Shown here piece after piece: positions 1 through 14,500 of a DNA stretch of 64,000 nt. The stretch's first letter is position 1; the number at the start of each line of letters is the position of its first letter. Under the pieces are notes generated by a model. That model saw only the letters and a list, made by a program, of their open reading frames with translations. It was not told the origin of the DNA and searched no databases. The translations under genes were made by a program, and so were the position numbers. Where the stretch lies: positions 13,264,826 through 13,328,825 of the forward strand of contig JAUJPP010000005.1 of NCBI GenBank assembly GCA_030562195.1. Reading direction: 5' to 3'. Source of the DNA: Nipponacmea schrenckii (taxonomy: Eukaryota; Mollusca; Gastropoda; Lottiidae).

Positions 1-8
1 TCTATATA

Positions 9-1101
9 CAGTAAAACCTGGATTATCCGGCATGCGTCGGGACCGCCCGAAAATGCCGGTTTAGACAGGTTCTGGTCTGGCCAGGTTTTATGTAACAGAA
101 GGGGAGATAATCGTGATTTCCGGATGTGGAAAAAACAGTTGAAGATAAAGGCATACATGTGTAATCTACCGATTTCGTCGGGTTTCTACCGCTTTTGCAT
201 GCTGACTCAAATCTACCGATTTTTTTTTTTTCTTTTCGTAACCATAATTTTCATGTGGCCTACCGTTTTCAATGTCAAAATTCTTTACCATATTCTTTAC
301 TTGTATTTCATTTGCCGGTGACACGTGTTAATCTCACCCCGTAATAACATATTATCATTGTCTGATTAATTAATCCCCCGATTAAGATGATAATTTGATC
401 CATTTTTCACCCGATAACGTTTTTATAACAACATCCGGTACACTCTACTTTCGCTTTTATGATTAGCCTTAATTTTACCATAAACGAAATTTTGAAGTCT
501 TCACGATAGTTTATGATAATCGTCAATTCTGTGTTATTTATAAATAGCATAGACATCGTTTCAAAATTTGTTTTGTATTATCAGTAGATTTTTAGTCTAA
601 ATTTAATAGTATCAGAACTTCGTTTCTAAAAAACGCTTTATAATTTGACTGTAGCATGTAAACAATCATTTATTACATGCATAACAGGCTACTATACGAT
701 ATCAAAGTGTCAAAATGGAAGCGTATCACGTGAACAATAGCCGCCGCCTGAGACAATTAACAATTCAATTTTTGTCATAATCCACATTCATTCTTTTTAA
801 TTATCAATTGACATCTAATTAGGATATCTATTGTATAATGGTCTAATCATTGTTTTATTTAACACGAAATCACTTGACCGATGTCGGTGAATAGCTTTTG
901 ATGCCGGTTTGTGCAGGTGAAATATAGTTGATTCTGTCATTCGGGACCGACGATTGATGCCAGTGCCGATGTATAGAGGTTGCCGGTTTCCAGAGGTTAA
1001 ATTTAGTTAAGCAATAGAGGAAAAATATCGGGACCGTAGAATTGTGCCGGTTTGAACAGGATTCCGGTACATCCAGGTTCCGGATAATCCAGGTTTTACT
1101 G
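9..1101. mobile_element. pogo/Tc1-mariner-like non-autonomous TIR transposon, 1.1 kb
   Basis: The ends are perfect 22-bp inverted repeats beginning CAGTAAAACCTGGATTATCC, flanked on each side by the dinucleotide TA (7-8 and 1102-1103), as expected for pogo-type insertion. The sub-terminal parts share the TGCCGGTTT...CAGG motif. No intact transposase frame is present, only short open stretches. A fragment of the same family in reverse orientation lies at 22075-22265. Confidence 0.85.
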
Positions 1102-1261
1102 TAGCTAAATTCAAATTTACAGGTTTGACACTGTTAATCACATTGCTATCCTATAAGTTTTACTGTACAGTGGGTTCCTCTTAATTTTTTTTGAAGTAGT
1201 CACTTACAGGTTTACAAGGTTACAATGATGGGATTAATGAGGTTTACCGGATTTAAAATGT

Positions 1262-1727
1262 GATTTCACATATATTACAATAACATTTAAGAATTGAATC
1301 CTGACTTTCACATTTATTACATTTAAAAGTTGAATCATGACTTTTACATTTAATACATTTAAGAATTGAATCCTGACTTTCACATTTATTACATTTAAGA
1401 ATTGAATCATGACTTTTACATTTATTACATTTAAGAATTGAATCATGACTTTCACATTTCTTACATTTAAGATTGAATCATGACTTTCACATTTATTATA
1501 TTTAAGAATTGAATCATGACTTTCACATTTATTACATTTAAGAATTGAATCATGACTTTCACATTTATTATATTTAAAAATTGAATCATGACTTTCACAT
1601 TTATTACATTTAAGAATTGAATCATGACTTTCACATTTATTTCATTTAAGAATTGAATCCTGACTTTCACATTTATTTCATTTAAGAATTGAATCCTGAC
1701 TTTCACATTTACTACATTTAAGAATTT
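1262..1727. repeat. 36-bp tandem array (about 13 units)
   Basis: Unit roughly GAATTGAATCATGACTTTCA followed by CATTTATTACATTTAA. Because the period is a multiple of three, the - strand shows 12-residue periodic frames, which are by-products of the array and not a gene. Confidence 0.93.
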
Positions 1728-2458
1728 TAGTATATAGTAGAATGGAGTTAGCACATGCTAATTGTCATATGACATCAAACTCTGATATTGAGTTTGTTTT
1801 AAAGTTCACAATTGGCTCACTATCAAGCTGCTGGTGGGTGTATTTGCTTGCGAGATTATGAAGAAAACAGTACAGTAGTCTATGTAATAAATGTCCAACC
1901 GAACATGTTTATGGCTTGGGGCTGTAATCAGCACAATATTAGTATCAACGCCAAGATCATGTACAATATTCTAAACTCGTAGAAACACAAGTGTGTTTCA
2001 TCCATTGTATTTCATCATTTAATCCATAAAACAGTTTTTAGTTAAATTATTTTGACAAAAGTTTGCTTATGAGAGAGACAGAGACTTCATGTTTGAATGT
2101 GTTTGATCTGCTAACATTAAAACAAGCTGTAGTTATATATCTGGTATAATTCAATTTATTTTCCATTCACCAGAAAACTATACTATACATTGCAATAGAA
2201 TGATTACTGAATTTATATATTTATATTCCAACAAGTACTGTGAAATAGTCTGTATTGTGAGCCCCATTGTAACTTCCAGCCATTAAAATCTCACTTTTAT
2301 ATTTTCTCAGAAATATTTAAACAGAACCTGAAACCTGTAGTTACTGGTTCTGTTATAAAATTTCTATATCTCTTTTAATTGAATGTATTGAGCAATATTA
2401 AATTAGTTATTATATTTATTATATATGATAATACAACAACAATATTTATCTTTTCCAG
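1728..2458. other. AT-rich sequence before first visible exon, nothing recognised
   Basis: No coding, RNA or clear mobile-element signature apart from the acceptor at 2451-2458. A signal-peptide exon was looked for here and not found. Confidence 0.5.
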
Positions 2459-2578
2459 TATTATAAATATAAAATACCATCCGAATATAAAGTAACCAAA
2501 AAATCAGCATCTCAAATATTAGAGAAAGTGCGACAGAGACTGGAATTGATGTTAAATAACAAGGTGGATGCTGTAAAA
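2459..2578 (+). CDS. CACNA2D3: CACNA2D exon 1 of those visible (VWA_N)
   Basis: Acceptor ttttccag and donor gtaagt flank 120 bp in phase 0 (residues 1-40). The translation has [20 protein letters not shown] followed by VDAVK, which corresponds to the helix 'LVKKLAKNMEEM...AVRRLVEAAE' region of alpha2/delta proteins. This is not the first coding exon: there is no start codon or signal peptide, and I see no credible upstream exon between 1104 and 2458. Confidence 0.9.
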
Positions 2579-5500
2579 GTAAGTGTGATATATTTCTATT
2601 ATATTTTCTCGTGGAAAAAGAAAGCGGCATCAGCAAAATGGATGCTTGCTTGGTTCCGGAAATTCCATTTTTTCAATCCTTTGCATGGTTTGAGATACTA
2701 GATGTCATCTTTTTCAACCTGGCTTTCTCCAATAAAGAATTCAGGTTACAGAGACTTGTATCTGGATTTTTGGCTGAAACAATAAGTTGATGTAGCGTTT
2801 TTAAAAATCATTGAAATTGAAAAGAGTAAGCTAATCCTACTGTCCTGACAAACTTTCATCAAATTTCATCTTGTAATGTATTTTCATGTTTGTCTTTTAA
2901 AAACTACAATTCCATTTCATAGATATTGTCATCACCCATGTTAATGCACTCTCTGGTAGGCATAGTCTAAAATCCAGAAAAATTAGGCTCTTTTTAAATG
3001 GATCCTCCACACCCCAGAAGATGCTTTTTTTCTTATATTTCATGGTCATCAACTTTACTTTAGTTTGTAAATATCACATGACTCTATGACCCTTGAACAT
3101 TTGGCTGTGTATGTATTTATGGCCAACAAGAGATCAGTTTCCTTCAGACAAAGGGTACAGGGGATGGTGATGGTATGACTGAACTACAAAATTATCCATC
3201 AGTCTGAATATATCTGTGTTTTTTGGATCTGATTTGAATAAATAGGTTTACTACTCCGGGACTTTTGCTAAAATTTTAAAATAGCTATCAGAGGCAGATA
3301 TTCAGGTAGAATCGGCTCTTGGCGGCTTTGATGAAACTTGCTAAGCTATTAATAAAGAGTCGTGGACAAAACAAATTCCATGAACGTATTTCTTGGACTT
3401 CTTCTAAAGAGCTTAGAATTTGTTGATACGAGGAAGACAAATTGTAAAAAAGACTAATATTTTTGTGTGTGTATTACTAAAACACATAAAAGAGATTCTA
3501 TTGTAATGTTGGTTATTTTTTTCATTATACCAGGTCTGAGAAGTAATCTTTTAGTTCTTTTAATAAAAATCCAAGCTGTTTTCCTTTAAAATAATCTTGA
3601 AACCAATATTTCGGAAGTATCAGTCTGAAAGCATCATGACAGGTGTCGGCTGGCCATTTTTTTTTTTTTTACTTTAAGACGACTATTGATTTTGATGAAA
3701 GTGAATACCAACACCTATGACTAGTAACTAACAATTATCGGAAACTAGAGTGACTTTTTAAAGCTATATTCTAATAGGAGTGATTCCTTGTCTACCTGTA
3801 TATTAATGCACTGGATAATCTCACATTACAATTTGTCGATGGATATGCTTGGTTTTTCAATAAGAAACAACTATATTTTACAAGGATAACAATTTAGATT
3901 AACAAATCCGCCGTGATAGGGATCCTTTCTACCAGTTGGTTTCCTTGGGGAAACCTCGTGGCATTGATCTTTCCTTGATTATCCGTACCCATTTACAGCT
4001 GGGTTGACTGGAATTATGAATGAAGATGACTTATTCAAGGTGATCGGACTTTCACACACCAATTGGACATAGACCAAACTTCTGTCTCTGTTCCAGCCTA
4101 TGTTATCTAGTTTCAGTCTACAAGTCTATGATCAGCTGGAGGAAAAAACTCCTTGTGGTTCAAATTACTTCTATTACATAATTTGACATTATATGATGAC
4201 TTTCAATGTCTGGCTTGATATAAAGTCTATTTATTTAACTGATAACAAATTGTCTTTTACAATATAACCTATTATTTGAGCTGTCTACTTATAATAACTA
4301 TTAGTCCAGATTTCTATCATATAATGTGGTAGAACATTGTTTATCCTTGGATCCATCTGATCATCCACAATTGGCTTGTGAACTCCATAGATAATACAGT
4401 TTTCATCTGATTTTAATGATATTTGGTACATTCATATTGATGAGATCTTGGACAAGTTCCATATTGAAGATTTTTCAATGACAAGTTTTCAAGTTATTGC
4501 CCTTGACTTAGACATAAACACATCAAAATTAGCTTTTGATATTAGCTGATAGAGACTACAGTTTTTGTCTGATTTGAATTAAATTTGTGTGATGAGATCA
4601 TGGACAAGCTCCATATTGATGATTTTTTTAATGAATTGCTTAAGAGTTGTTGCCCTTGATTTAGTCAAAATGCATCAAAATTAGCTTATGAACAGGAAAT
4701 AGACCACAGTTTTCATTTGATTTGAATGAAATTTGGTGTGATCATTTATATGGATGAGGTTTTGGTCGAGGATATTGCGATGAACAGTTATTTAGTTTTT
4801 GCCTTTGTCTTAGTAAAACATCTCAAAATTTGTTTGTGAACTCAACATTTTTTTATTTCAATTGATAGAATTTGGTGTAATCATTTTTTATATTGATGAG
4901 ATCTTTGACTACGTCCAAATTTTGGTTACAATTTATTTTGACAAATAATGTTACAATTTCAGCCTGTGTTAAAACAGAAAATATATTTTAAAGTGGGCTT
5001 ATCTTGCTAGGCAACCATTTTGCACGAAAACAAAGTTCCATGAAATCTCACACTATCTCGGGTATTATCGAGTTCTAAATGATGCAAATAATTCTCAGAT
5101 ATCTCTTAGACAATATAAGCCAAGGTCTTGTATATTTTAGTAATAAGAAATGAAATATTAACCAAGGTTGTGTATATTGTAGTGATAAGAATTGAAATGA
5201 AATATTAGCCAAGGTCTTGTATATTGTAGTGATAAGAAATGAAATGAAATATTAGCCAAGGTCTTGTCTATTGTAGTGATAAGAAATGCAAAATGAAATA
5301 TATAGCCAAGGTCTTGTATATTGTAGTAATAAGAAATGAAATATTAGCCAAGGTCTTGTATATTGTAGTGATAAGAATTGAAATGAAATATTAGCCAAGG
5401 TCTTGTATATTGTAGTATAAGAAATGAAATATTAGCCAAGGTCTTGTATATTGTAGTGATAAGAAATGAAATAGAAATATTAGCCAAGGTCTTGTATATT

Positions 5501-8500
5501 GTAGTGATAAGAAATGAAATGAAATATTAGCCAAGGTCTTGTATATTGTAGTTATAAGAAATGAAAAGAAATATTAGCCAAGGTCTTGTATATTGTAGTT
5601 ATAAGAAATGAAAAGAAATATTAGCCAAGGTCTTGTATATTGTAGTGATAAGAAATGAAAAGAAATATTAGCCAAGGTCTTGTATATTGTAGTGATAAGA
5701 AATGAAATGAAATATTAGCCAAGATTGTGTATATTGTAGTGATAAGAAATGAAATGAAATATTAGCCAAGGTCTTGTATATTGTAGTGATAAGAAATGAA
5801 ATGAAATATTAGCCAAGGTCTTGTATATTGTAGTGATAAGAAATGAAATGAAATATTAGCCAAGATTGTGTATATTGTAGTGATAAGAAATGAAATGAAA
5901 TATTAGCCAAGGTCTTGTATATTGTAGTTATCAGAAATGAAATATTAACCAAGGTTGTGTATATTGTAGTGATAAGAAATGAAAAGAAATATTAGCCAAG
6001 GTCTTTTATATTGTAGTGATAAGAAATGAAATGAAATTTTAGCCAAGATTGTGTATATTGTAGTGATAAGAAATGAAATGAAATATTAGCCAAGGTCATG
6101 TACATTGTAGTGATAAGAATTGAAATGAAATATTAACCAAGGTCTTGTATATTGTAGTGATAAGAAATGAAATATTAGCCAAGGACTTGTATATTGTAGT
6201 GATAAGAAATGAAATGAAATATTAGCCAAGATTGTGTATATTCTGGTGATAAATAAAAAGAAATATTAGCCAAGGTCTTGTATATTGTAGTGATAAGAAA
6301 TTAAATGAAATATTAGCCAAGATAGTGTATATTGTAGTGATAAGAAATGAAATGAAATATTAGCCTAGGTCTTGTATATTGTAGTGATCAGAAATGAAAT
6401 GAAATATTAGCCAAGGTCTTGTATATTGTAGTGATAAGAAATGAAATGAAATATTAGCCAAGGTTGTGTATATTGTAGTGATAAGAAATGAAATGAAATA
6501 TTAGCCAAGGTCTTGTATATTGTAGTGATAAGAAATGAAATGAAATATTAGCCAAGGTCTTGTATATTGTAGTGATAAGAAATGAAATGAAATATTAGCC
6601 AAGGTTGTGTATATTGTAGTGATAAGAAATGAAATGAAATATTAGCCAAGGTCTTGTATATTGTAGTAATAAGAAATGAAATGAAATATTAGCAAAGGTT
6701 GTGTATATTGTAGTGATAAGAAATGAAATATTAGCCAAGGTCTTGTATATTGAAGTGATAAATGAAATGAAATGAAGTACAAATAAATCTTAAAGTACAT
6801 ATTGTAAAGGTTTCAATAAAAGAATTCAGACTAACAACAAAACTAGCTTGCTTAATAATTAGTACATACTCAAAGAGAATACCATAAATACAGAATTTTT
6901 TTTTAGAAAATTGAAGTCTGAAAAACTTTGTCTAGAATCATAATATGAAAACATATATATAGAAAGGTTTCCAGAATATCCCTTTTTTTAGACTGGCTAT
7001 TTATAAAATAATATTAGATGCTCTGTTATATAATCTCCACTAATCTTATTAGATTTATATGTCTGTGAAATATGAGAGTGAAATATTGTTGTCATGGGAA
7101 TTGTCTCATATCCATGCTTCAAGAAAATATTTTATATACGGTGAATATAATACTCAATACGAAATAGTCACTCCAACAAAAGAATGCTTGGATTATCTCT
7201 ACATTTGATTTATATAGTTGTATTATTAAAACATTTTAATTATATTGTCTTATAGAATTGTATTGAAAGCTCTCGAAATTGTGCCAAACAATTTGTACGG
7301 TAAAAATTGTAACAGACATAAAATATATAATCTCCCTTTTTATCTCCACTTTGGAAATAGTTCTATAATTGCTCTATTGATTTACTCCACTTTGGAAATA
7401 GTTCTATTGCTCTGTTGATTTACTCAACTTTGAAAATAGTGCTATTGCTCTGTTGATTTACATCACTTTGGAAATAGTTCTATTGCTCTGTTGATTTACT
7501 CCACTTTGGAAATAGTTCTATTGCTCTGTTGATTTACTCCACTTTGGAAATAGTTCTATTGCTCTGTTGATTTACTCCACTTTGGAAATAGTGCTACTTT
7601 CTCTGTTGATTTACTCACTTTGGAAATAGTTCTATTGCTCTGTTGATTTACTCACTTTGGAAATAGTTCTATTGCTCTGTTGATTTACTCCACTTTGGAA
7701 ATAGTTCTATTGCTCTGTTGATTTACTCAACTTTGAAAATAGTCTATTGCAATCTGTTGATTTACTCAACTTTGAAAATAGTGCTATTGCTCTGTTGATT
7801 TACATCACTTTGGAAATAGTTCTATTGCTCTGTTGATTTACTCACTTTGGAAATAGTTCTATTGTACTGTTGATTTACTACTTTGGAAATAGTTCTATTG
7901 CTCTGTTGATTTACTCCACTTTGGAAATAGTTCTATTGCTCTGTTGATTTACTCCACTTTGGAAATAGTTCTATTGCTTGATAAATCTTAATTTAGGATG
8001 GAATGGTATGGAAGACAGGATTTATCTATATAGCTTAGAAACTTAAACTGAATTAGAATATAGAATAGCATAGAATATTGTAAGTAGGTTTCGATTAAAC
8101 AGTTAGGCTATGTAATTATGGTACTGGATTGGATGGAATTTAGGTTTTGTTTATACATTTAAAGAAATTTTTGATGGCAAACTAGGTTTTTTTTTTAATA
8201 GAGCTAGAGAAACAATGGAAACTTAATTGCTTATATAACAAAATAATCCAGCACAAAATAACACAGAAACATATACAGTTATATAATTTATTGTATGGAT
8301 TGGCTGAAACTGATATTAGGTTTTGTACTTTAGCTATGGAACTAGGTTTTGTTTATACAGTTCTAGATACAATGTAGAAACTTTGTAGCCTATGGTATAA
8401 ATTAAATAGTATTAGAATTATCTAGAGAATTTATAGTTGTAATATTTGTTCTATTATTGATCAAGTAGAACTGTTTAGAACGTTAGAGAAGCTGAACAGA

Positions 8501-11500
8501 CCTAGAAACAATACAATTGGCAGAATAATTCTATTTTCTTTCTGCTCACTCCTCACATAATTTTATTTTCAAATGTCTTGTTAACAGTCTAGAAATAGCC
8601 ATAGTTGGCTTTTATATATATTTTGCTTGAATTTGGATTTTTTCCTTTTTTTGTAATAATTGATTTTAGTTAGAAAGGTATGCATCCAATTTTAATTAAT
8701 ATTCATAGCATAATTAGTCTGGTATTGATGAATGTAACAGTCTGGAAACTATTATTTTTCAATAATAACATAATTTAATTGTTCATTATTATTTCCCACA
8801 AATAGTTACTTGTGCTGATATCTGGTAGTATATGAGTGTATGTTATTACACAATTTAAAATATGATATGATATAGCTAAGGTTTTCAAACATGTGGCTGT
8901 TTGACCAATTTTTTTGGTTAGGGGGGGGGGGTGGGGTAAGGATATTGACCATGTCACAGGCTATAAAAAAAAATATACCCTCCTACAATATATTCAATGT
9001 TTCATATTATATAAGTTCCAAATATGATGAATATTACCATTTTGGCATTGAAATACTCTTTACAGTTGGATACCTGTTGAATAGTACTTAGTGTAGCATA
9101 GTTTTGACATCAACAAAACATCGTTTCAAAAATGTCCGGTTGGGAAAAAATAAATCAACAGCCCTTCTCATATTTCTATAAGCTATACATATCCTAACAT
9201 AGTCTCTAAATACTCTTGAAAATTATTGGCAGCATTTTGTACTCTATGCGATTCAGACCGTGCCTAATTCTTGTTTCAATATCTGGGGACATTGTTTCCA
9301 TTCTAATGTGAGTTTGGGGACACAAAATAAAAAAATACTGATAAAGAGGGAGTTATTCTTGTGCTATAATTGTCTGTATTGAGAACATTAAGAAATAATT
9401 ATGGGTAATAAGCCATGTGATATTAAGTCTTCTTAGCTTCTGTTTCTACGTTTGAAGCTTGATCTTAATTGATGGTCTCATTGTCTGAGTCTTTATATAA
9501 TAAGACACATTCTGTCTCTCACCGACATTCTTCATAATCTTTGGAGCGATAAGCTGACTGATCTAATGTCTTTATATTGATCCGAGTTGGTCTGTAGTTT
9601 ATTGAAACGCTTCATTTTCTCTTCACAATAATACCTTTCCATGAAAATAATGTTGAGTTTGGATTGTAGTGATTCTGTAATAGTTAAACTGTTGCCATGC
9701 TAGTCTATAATCTCAAAGCAAACAGCTACAAGGTATAGATTATCATTGAATAAAGTACACAAGCTTGATCAGAAAATCAATGGTACACCATTTAAAAGGT
9801 TAAAAATGTTAGAAATTTGTATCCAGAATCAATTTTATTAAAAAAGAATGGAAGGCTGGGGAAATATTGATGTTATAAACTGGAATAATCTGAGAGCATT
9901 ACAAAGTTCTCAGTTAATTGTCTACATATTATATAGCAATATCTTCTTTAACCTTTTAAACACTTCAACCAGAATCCTAGAATATAGATTTTATATCCAT
10001 TAAGGTAACTTATCAAGTACCAACATTAAAACTCTTTTCATTATGAATTAGGTAAGGGAATGCTATTGATCTAGGGTGGCTGATTCGTGAGTTTAAGAAA
10101 AATTAAAATAACTGAAATTGATTTAGCCCTGAAAAAGCTGGTTAAAAGAATGCTACATCTAAGAATAAACATTAAATTTAGATTTGCAATCTTGTCAATA
10201 ACAGTATAATATATTCATCTTCAGACCTATCTGGTGTCATAAACTATAATCACTCTATTATCACAAACTTTACAATATACTCACTCTATTATCACAAACT
10301 ATACAATATACTCACTCTATTATCACAAACATACAATATACTCACTCTATTATCACAAACTATACAATATACTCACTCTATTATCACAAACAATACAATA
10401 TACTCACTCTATTATCACAAACTATACAATATACTCACTCTATTATCACAAACTATCAATATACTCACTCTATTATCACAGATATACAATGATCATTTTA
10501 TCAAAAACTAAAATATACATGATTTACAAAATATTACATTAATGTCACAATACTATAGCAATATACTCACCTATTAACAAACTATTAGAATATATGCATC
10601 TATATCAATAACAAGTACAATATACTCATCTTTATCAGAAACATCTATCTAGGTGCTATTATAAAACTATAAATATACTACTCTATTATCACAAACTTTA
10701 CAATATACTCACTCTATTATCACAAACATACAATATACTCACTCTATTATCACAAACAATACAATATACTCACTCTATTATCACAAACTATACAATATAC
10801 TCACTCTATTATCACAAACAATACAATATACTCACTCTATTATCACAAACAATACAATATACTCACTCTATTATCACATACAACTAAGTTATTATCCTTA
10901 ACAACAACTTTATAATAATTACAAGACACTTTGTAATAAGGATGTTGTAGATTTATGAAACTAGGTATGTTGACTGATAACTGTACACTCTTATTGACCA
11001 AGTTTAGATTTTATGTTCATTCTAAGAGGTAGTATCAAAACTAGGTATGCTTATGTATGAGCAAAGCATTTTCTAAATATTGGAGAAAGTCTCTTTTATT
11101 AAGGCATATATCCTTTAGGAAAGGTCTCTAATGGAAGGCATAAAAAAATCACTCTTTTCAGCAATGGCTAATATTTCAAAATAAAATTCTTTGTGTTTTT
11201 GGCTATAACTTTGAAACAATTCAATTTCTATTTGGAAAATCAATTTTTAATGATTCTCTATTCTAGAATTTAATGCAGGCTGCAGAAAAAGCAAGTAAGA
11301 TATATGGTCCATATAATAGCCATTTACAATCCGAGGTAAGCCAAGTTCTTTTTTCCATCAATCTATCATCATTATCAACTCTTCTATTTTAGTCGCCTGT
11401 AGAGATTCAATACCTAGTTTCTTTATCAGAGATTAGCTAGCTTTACAAAGAAATTACTTTTTTTCAAATTAAATTAAATGTTTTAATGTTATCTGAAATT

Positions 11501-14500
11501 AGTTTCTTCTTTTGTTTTCAACTTTCCCAAAATTTAGAAGGTTTAAAAGAAAGTGACTGGTAGGTAGGGGGAGGGGGATCAGATTTAAATAAAAGATTTA
11601 TATGGATTTAGGCTACTAAGGTTTGGGGAAAGAGTTAATGCAACAGATCAAGTTATAAAGGATTATATAGAATTTGATTGCAAGTTTTGAAAGAAAAAGG
11701 TAATGTAAGATTTATATGGGAAAATAATTAACAATCTGAAAGGTTATTAAATGGTTGATTTGAAAATTATTGTCAAGAATAAAGGTAATGTAAGGGATTT
11801 AATAAGGATTTAACAATAGAAGGGATTATATAGATAGGGGAGAGGAGGAAGGACCTTTTGTCAAGAATGAAAGATAATAGAAAGGATTTATGTGGGAAGG
11901 GAAGGTAATGAGGGGTAATACTAAGGATTTATATGGGAAAGAAGGTTAATGCAACAGATCAAATATACTGAAAGGGGTAATGGAGAGGAAAATGTTGCAA
12001 ATACCCGCATTAGTGTTTACTGCTTCAGTCTACTGTGACATATACCTCAATTCATCGTTGACTTATTCATGGTGTTCTTTCAGTTTCTTGTTCTTTTATA
12101 GTTTCAAAAACGATTGTCACCCTGCCAATCTATTATTTTAGGAAGTGGAGTATTATAATGCCAAGAAATTAGTCAGTGATGAAGATATTGAAAGCCTGAG
12201 TAATGAAACAAAAGAAGCCATTACCCACACTATACATTATTTACCTTTAAAACAAAGTCGTCCTCATAATTTTAACCCTGTTAATACCAGTGTTAGTACC
12301 ATCCATGTTCCTACCAATATATATGATCAATGTAAGTATTAGAAAAAAGATTCCCAGAATGATTTAGGAAATGAAATGTTTATTGAATCTAAATTTGGTA
12401 GTTCAACTACAATATATAGTAGTGCTGGCACGATATTTTGCTGAATCGTGATATGAGATGCCAGGATTATCGTATCGCAAGGTCGTGTATCAATACTTGA
12501 CAATATTTGGCATTCCATAAAAAAAGTGGGTAATATTTTATTTATCAAGCTTATCCCATCATAAATTCTTTTCAGGAACTTTTCTGAAATCCATTGCTTT
12601 CAATAAACTTATTTTATATTTAATTGAGTAGACAGACAGGCTTAACAATTGTTTTAGTAAGAAATTTATAGTGGAAAGCAAAATACCTAAAAATACTAGT
12701 TAAATTAATAATAGTAATAACAATACATATCGCATCGCAATACCCAGCACTAATATATGCACTTATTGACCAATTTTTGAACTTGAAATTTATGTCCATT
12801 CTAAGTGGTAGTACTCCTTTAATAAAGCTGTAATTGTATCCATTAAGTGTGTTTATTATAGCCAATAAACTAAATGCCGCTAAATAAAGTATTATATCAA
12901 ACACTTTTATGGACAAGGTGATTATCTCTAGTTTCCTCTTACAATAATTACATAAAATGATTCCAAATGGTGTTAGTTTATGAGGAAAGTTTAAAACTGA
13001 TTTGTTCACAAGCATTCTCTGTAAGCTGATGCAAGTGATTACTCAAAGATCTACCTAAATTTCCTGATGAAGAATCTAATGATCTCTTGATATATTAAAC
13101 ATGTCTATACATTGTTTCAGCTTTAAAGATTTTAAATGGCGTAAAATGGACTGAAAGTTTGAATGATGCCTTTATGGATAATACCCGGAATGACCCAACA
13201 TTAACATGGCAGTATTTCTGTAGTTCTGATGGTTTCTTTAGAATATTCCCAGGTAAGATTCCTTCTGGATTAGAAAGGAATAAGTGTCCTGTTTTTATGT
13301 TCAAATGTTGTTCCTGTGTCTTGTTTTAATGTTCAAATGTTGTTCCTGTTTTAATGTTCAAATGTTGTTCATATGTTCTGTTTTAATATTGTTCCAGTGC
13401 CCTGTTTTAATGTTCAAATGTTGTTCCTGTGTCCTGTTTTAATGTTCAAATGATGTTCCTGTGTCATGTTTTAATGTTCAAATGTTTAAATTTTGAGTTG
13501 TGTTTAAAAACAGTTCACCACTCTGAATAGTGTTTGAAATCTACTCACTATTAATAATCTATTAATTTAGATATAATAAGTGATGAGTTGTGTTTAAAAA
13601 CAGTTCACCACACTGAATAGTGTTTGAAATCTTACAGTGGTAATGATTAGGGATACTGACTAATAATATACCAAACAGTGGAAGATAACTCTAAAGTTCC
13701 AAAGGGTACAAGACTCGCTTAAAGAGCCAGTCTTATTGTAGTAATCTCCTTCTGTTTCGAAATATTCATTAGCCCGATTGTTATTATTCAAATATTTCAT
13801 ATAAATTTCCAGTGCAGTGATGAAATAAAGTATGAAAATACAGATATAGGTCACACAAATAAACGTCAAATGTACGTCAGCATTTTATTTATCCGTTAAG
13901 TGAATATTTGAATAATATAGATATTTATTTCCATGCTGAGATGTTCACCAATGATTCTCAATATCAGACTCTTTTGAGTTTTACTTTTTCATGTGAATAC
14001 ATCCGTCTTCATTAGCTCATAAGGTGCAGAAGAGTAGGACGTAAAACTCTATTCATTTCATTTCATTTCATGTGAATACATACATAAACTAAGATAAGAT
14101 CACAATCATGGTAGGGAAGCCATTCCCCTGCGTTTCAGCTGTCAAAGAGAAAACCTGCTGCTAAGTAGTATTACCACTTGATGACACTGGAGATGTAAAG
14201 ATGTCTGCTATAGAAGTAGATAAAAGCCTGAGATATAATCCATAATGACTGACAAGGAAGAAATTATACAGGAAATCAGCCAATGATAAGGAAATAGGCA
14301 GACTCAGTCTTTATCAATAACAATAATTATGTGACAATCTTCATGAAAAGGTCAAGACTTGATTAGGTCCATCGTCAAACTACATATTAAGTGATTGTAT
14401 TAATAAGAAGTCTCTCGCGCTTTATTATTTATGTACTCTTCTGATTATAACATAATAGTCTACATGTTGCCTTAGTTGGACATTTGAACACTTGATTTTC

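Noticed and set aside
1234..1754. 12-residue repeat proteins on the - strand
   Set aside because: Frames of the 36-bp array; no unique sequence at either end.
8915..8940. G-quadruplex or splicing element at the G-run
   Set aside because: A single interrupted homopolymer with no other G-tracts at suitable spacing; may even be a sequencing-length uncertainty.
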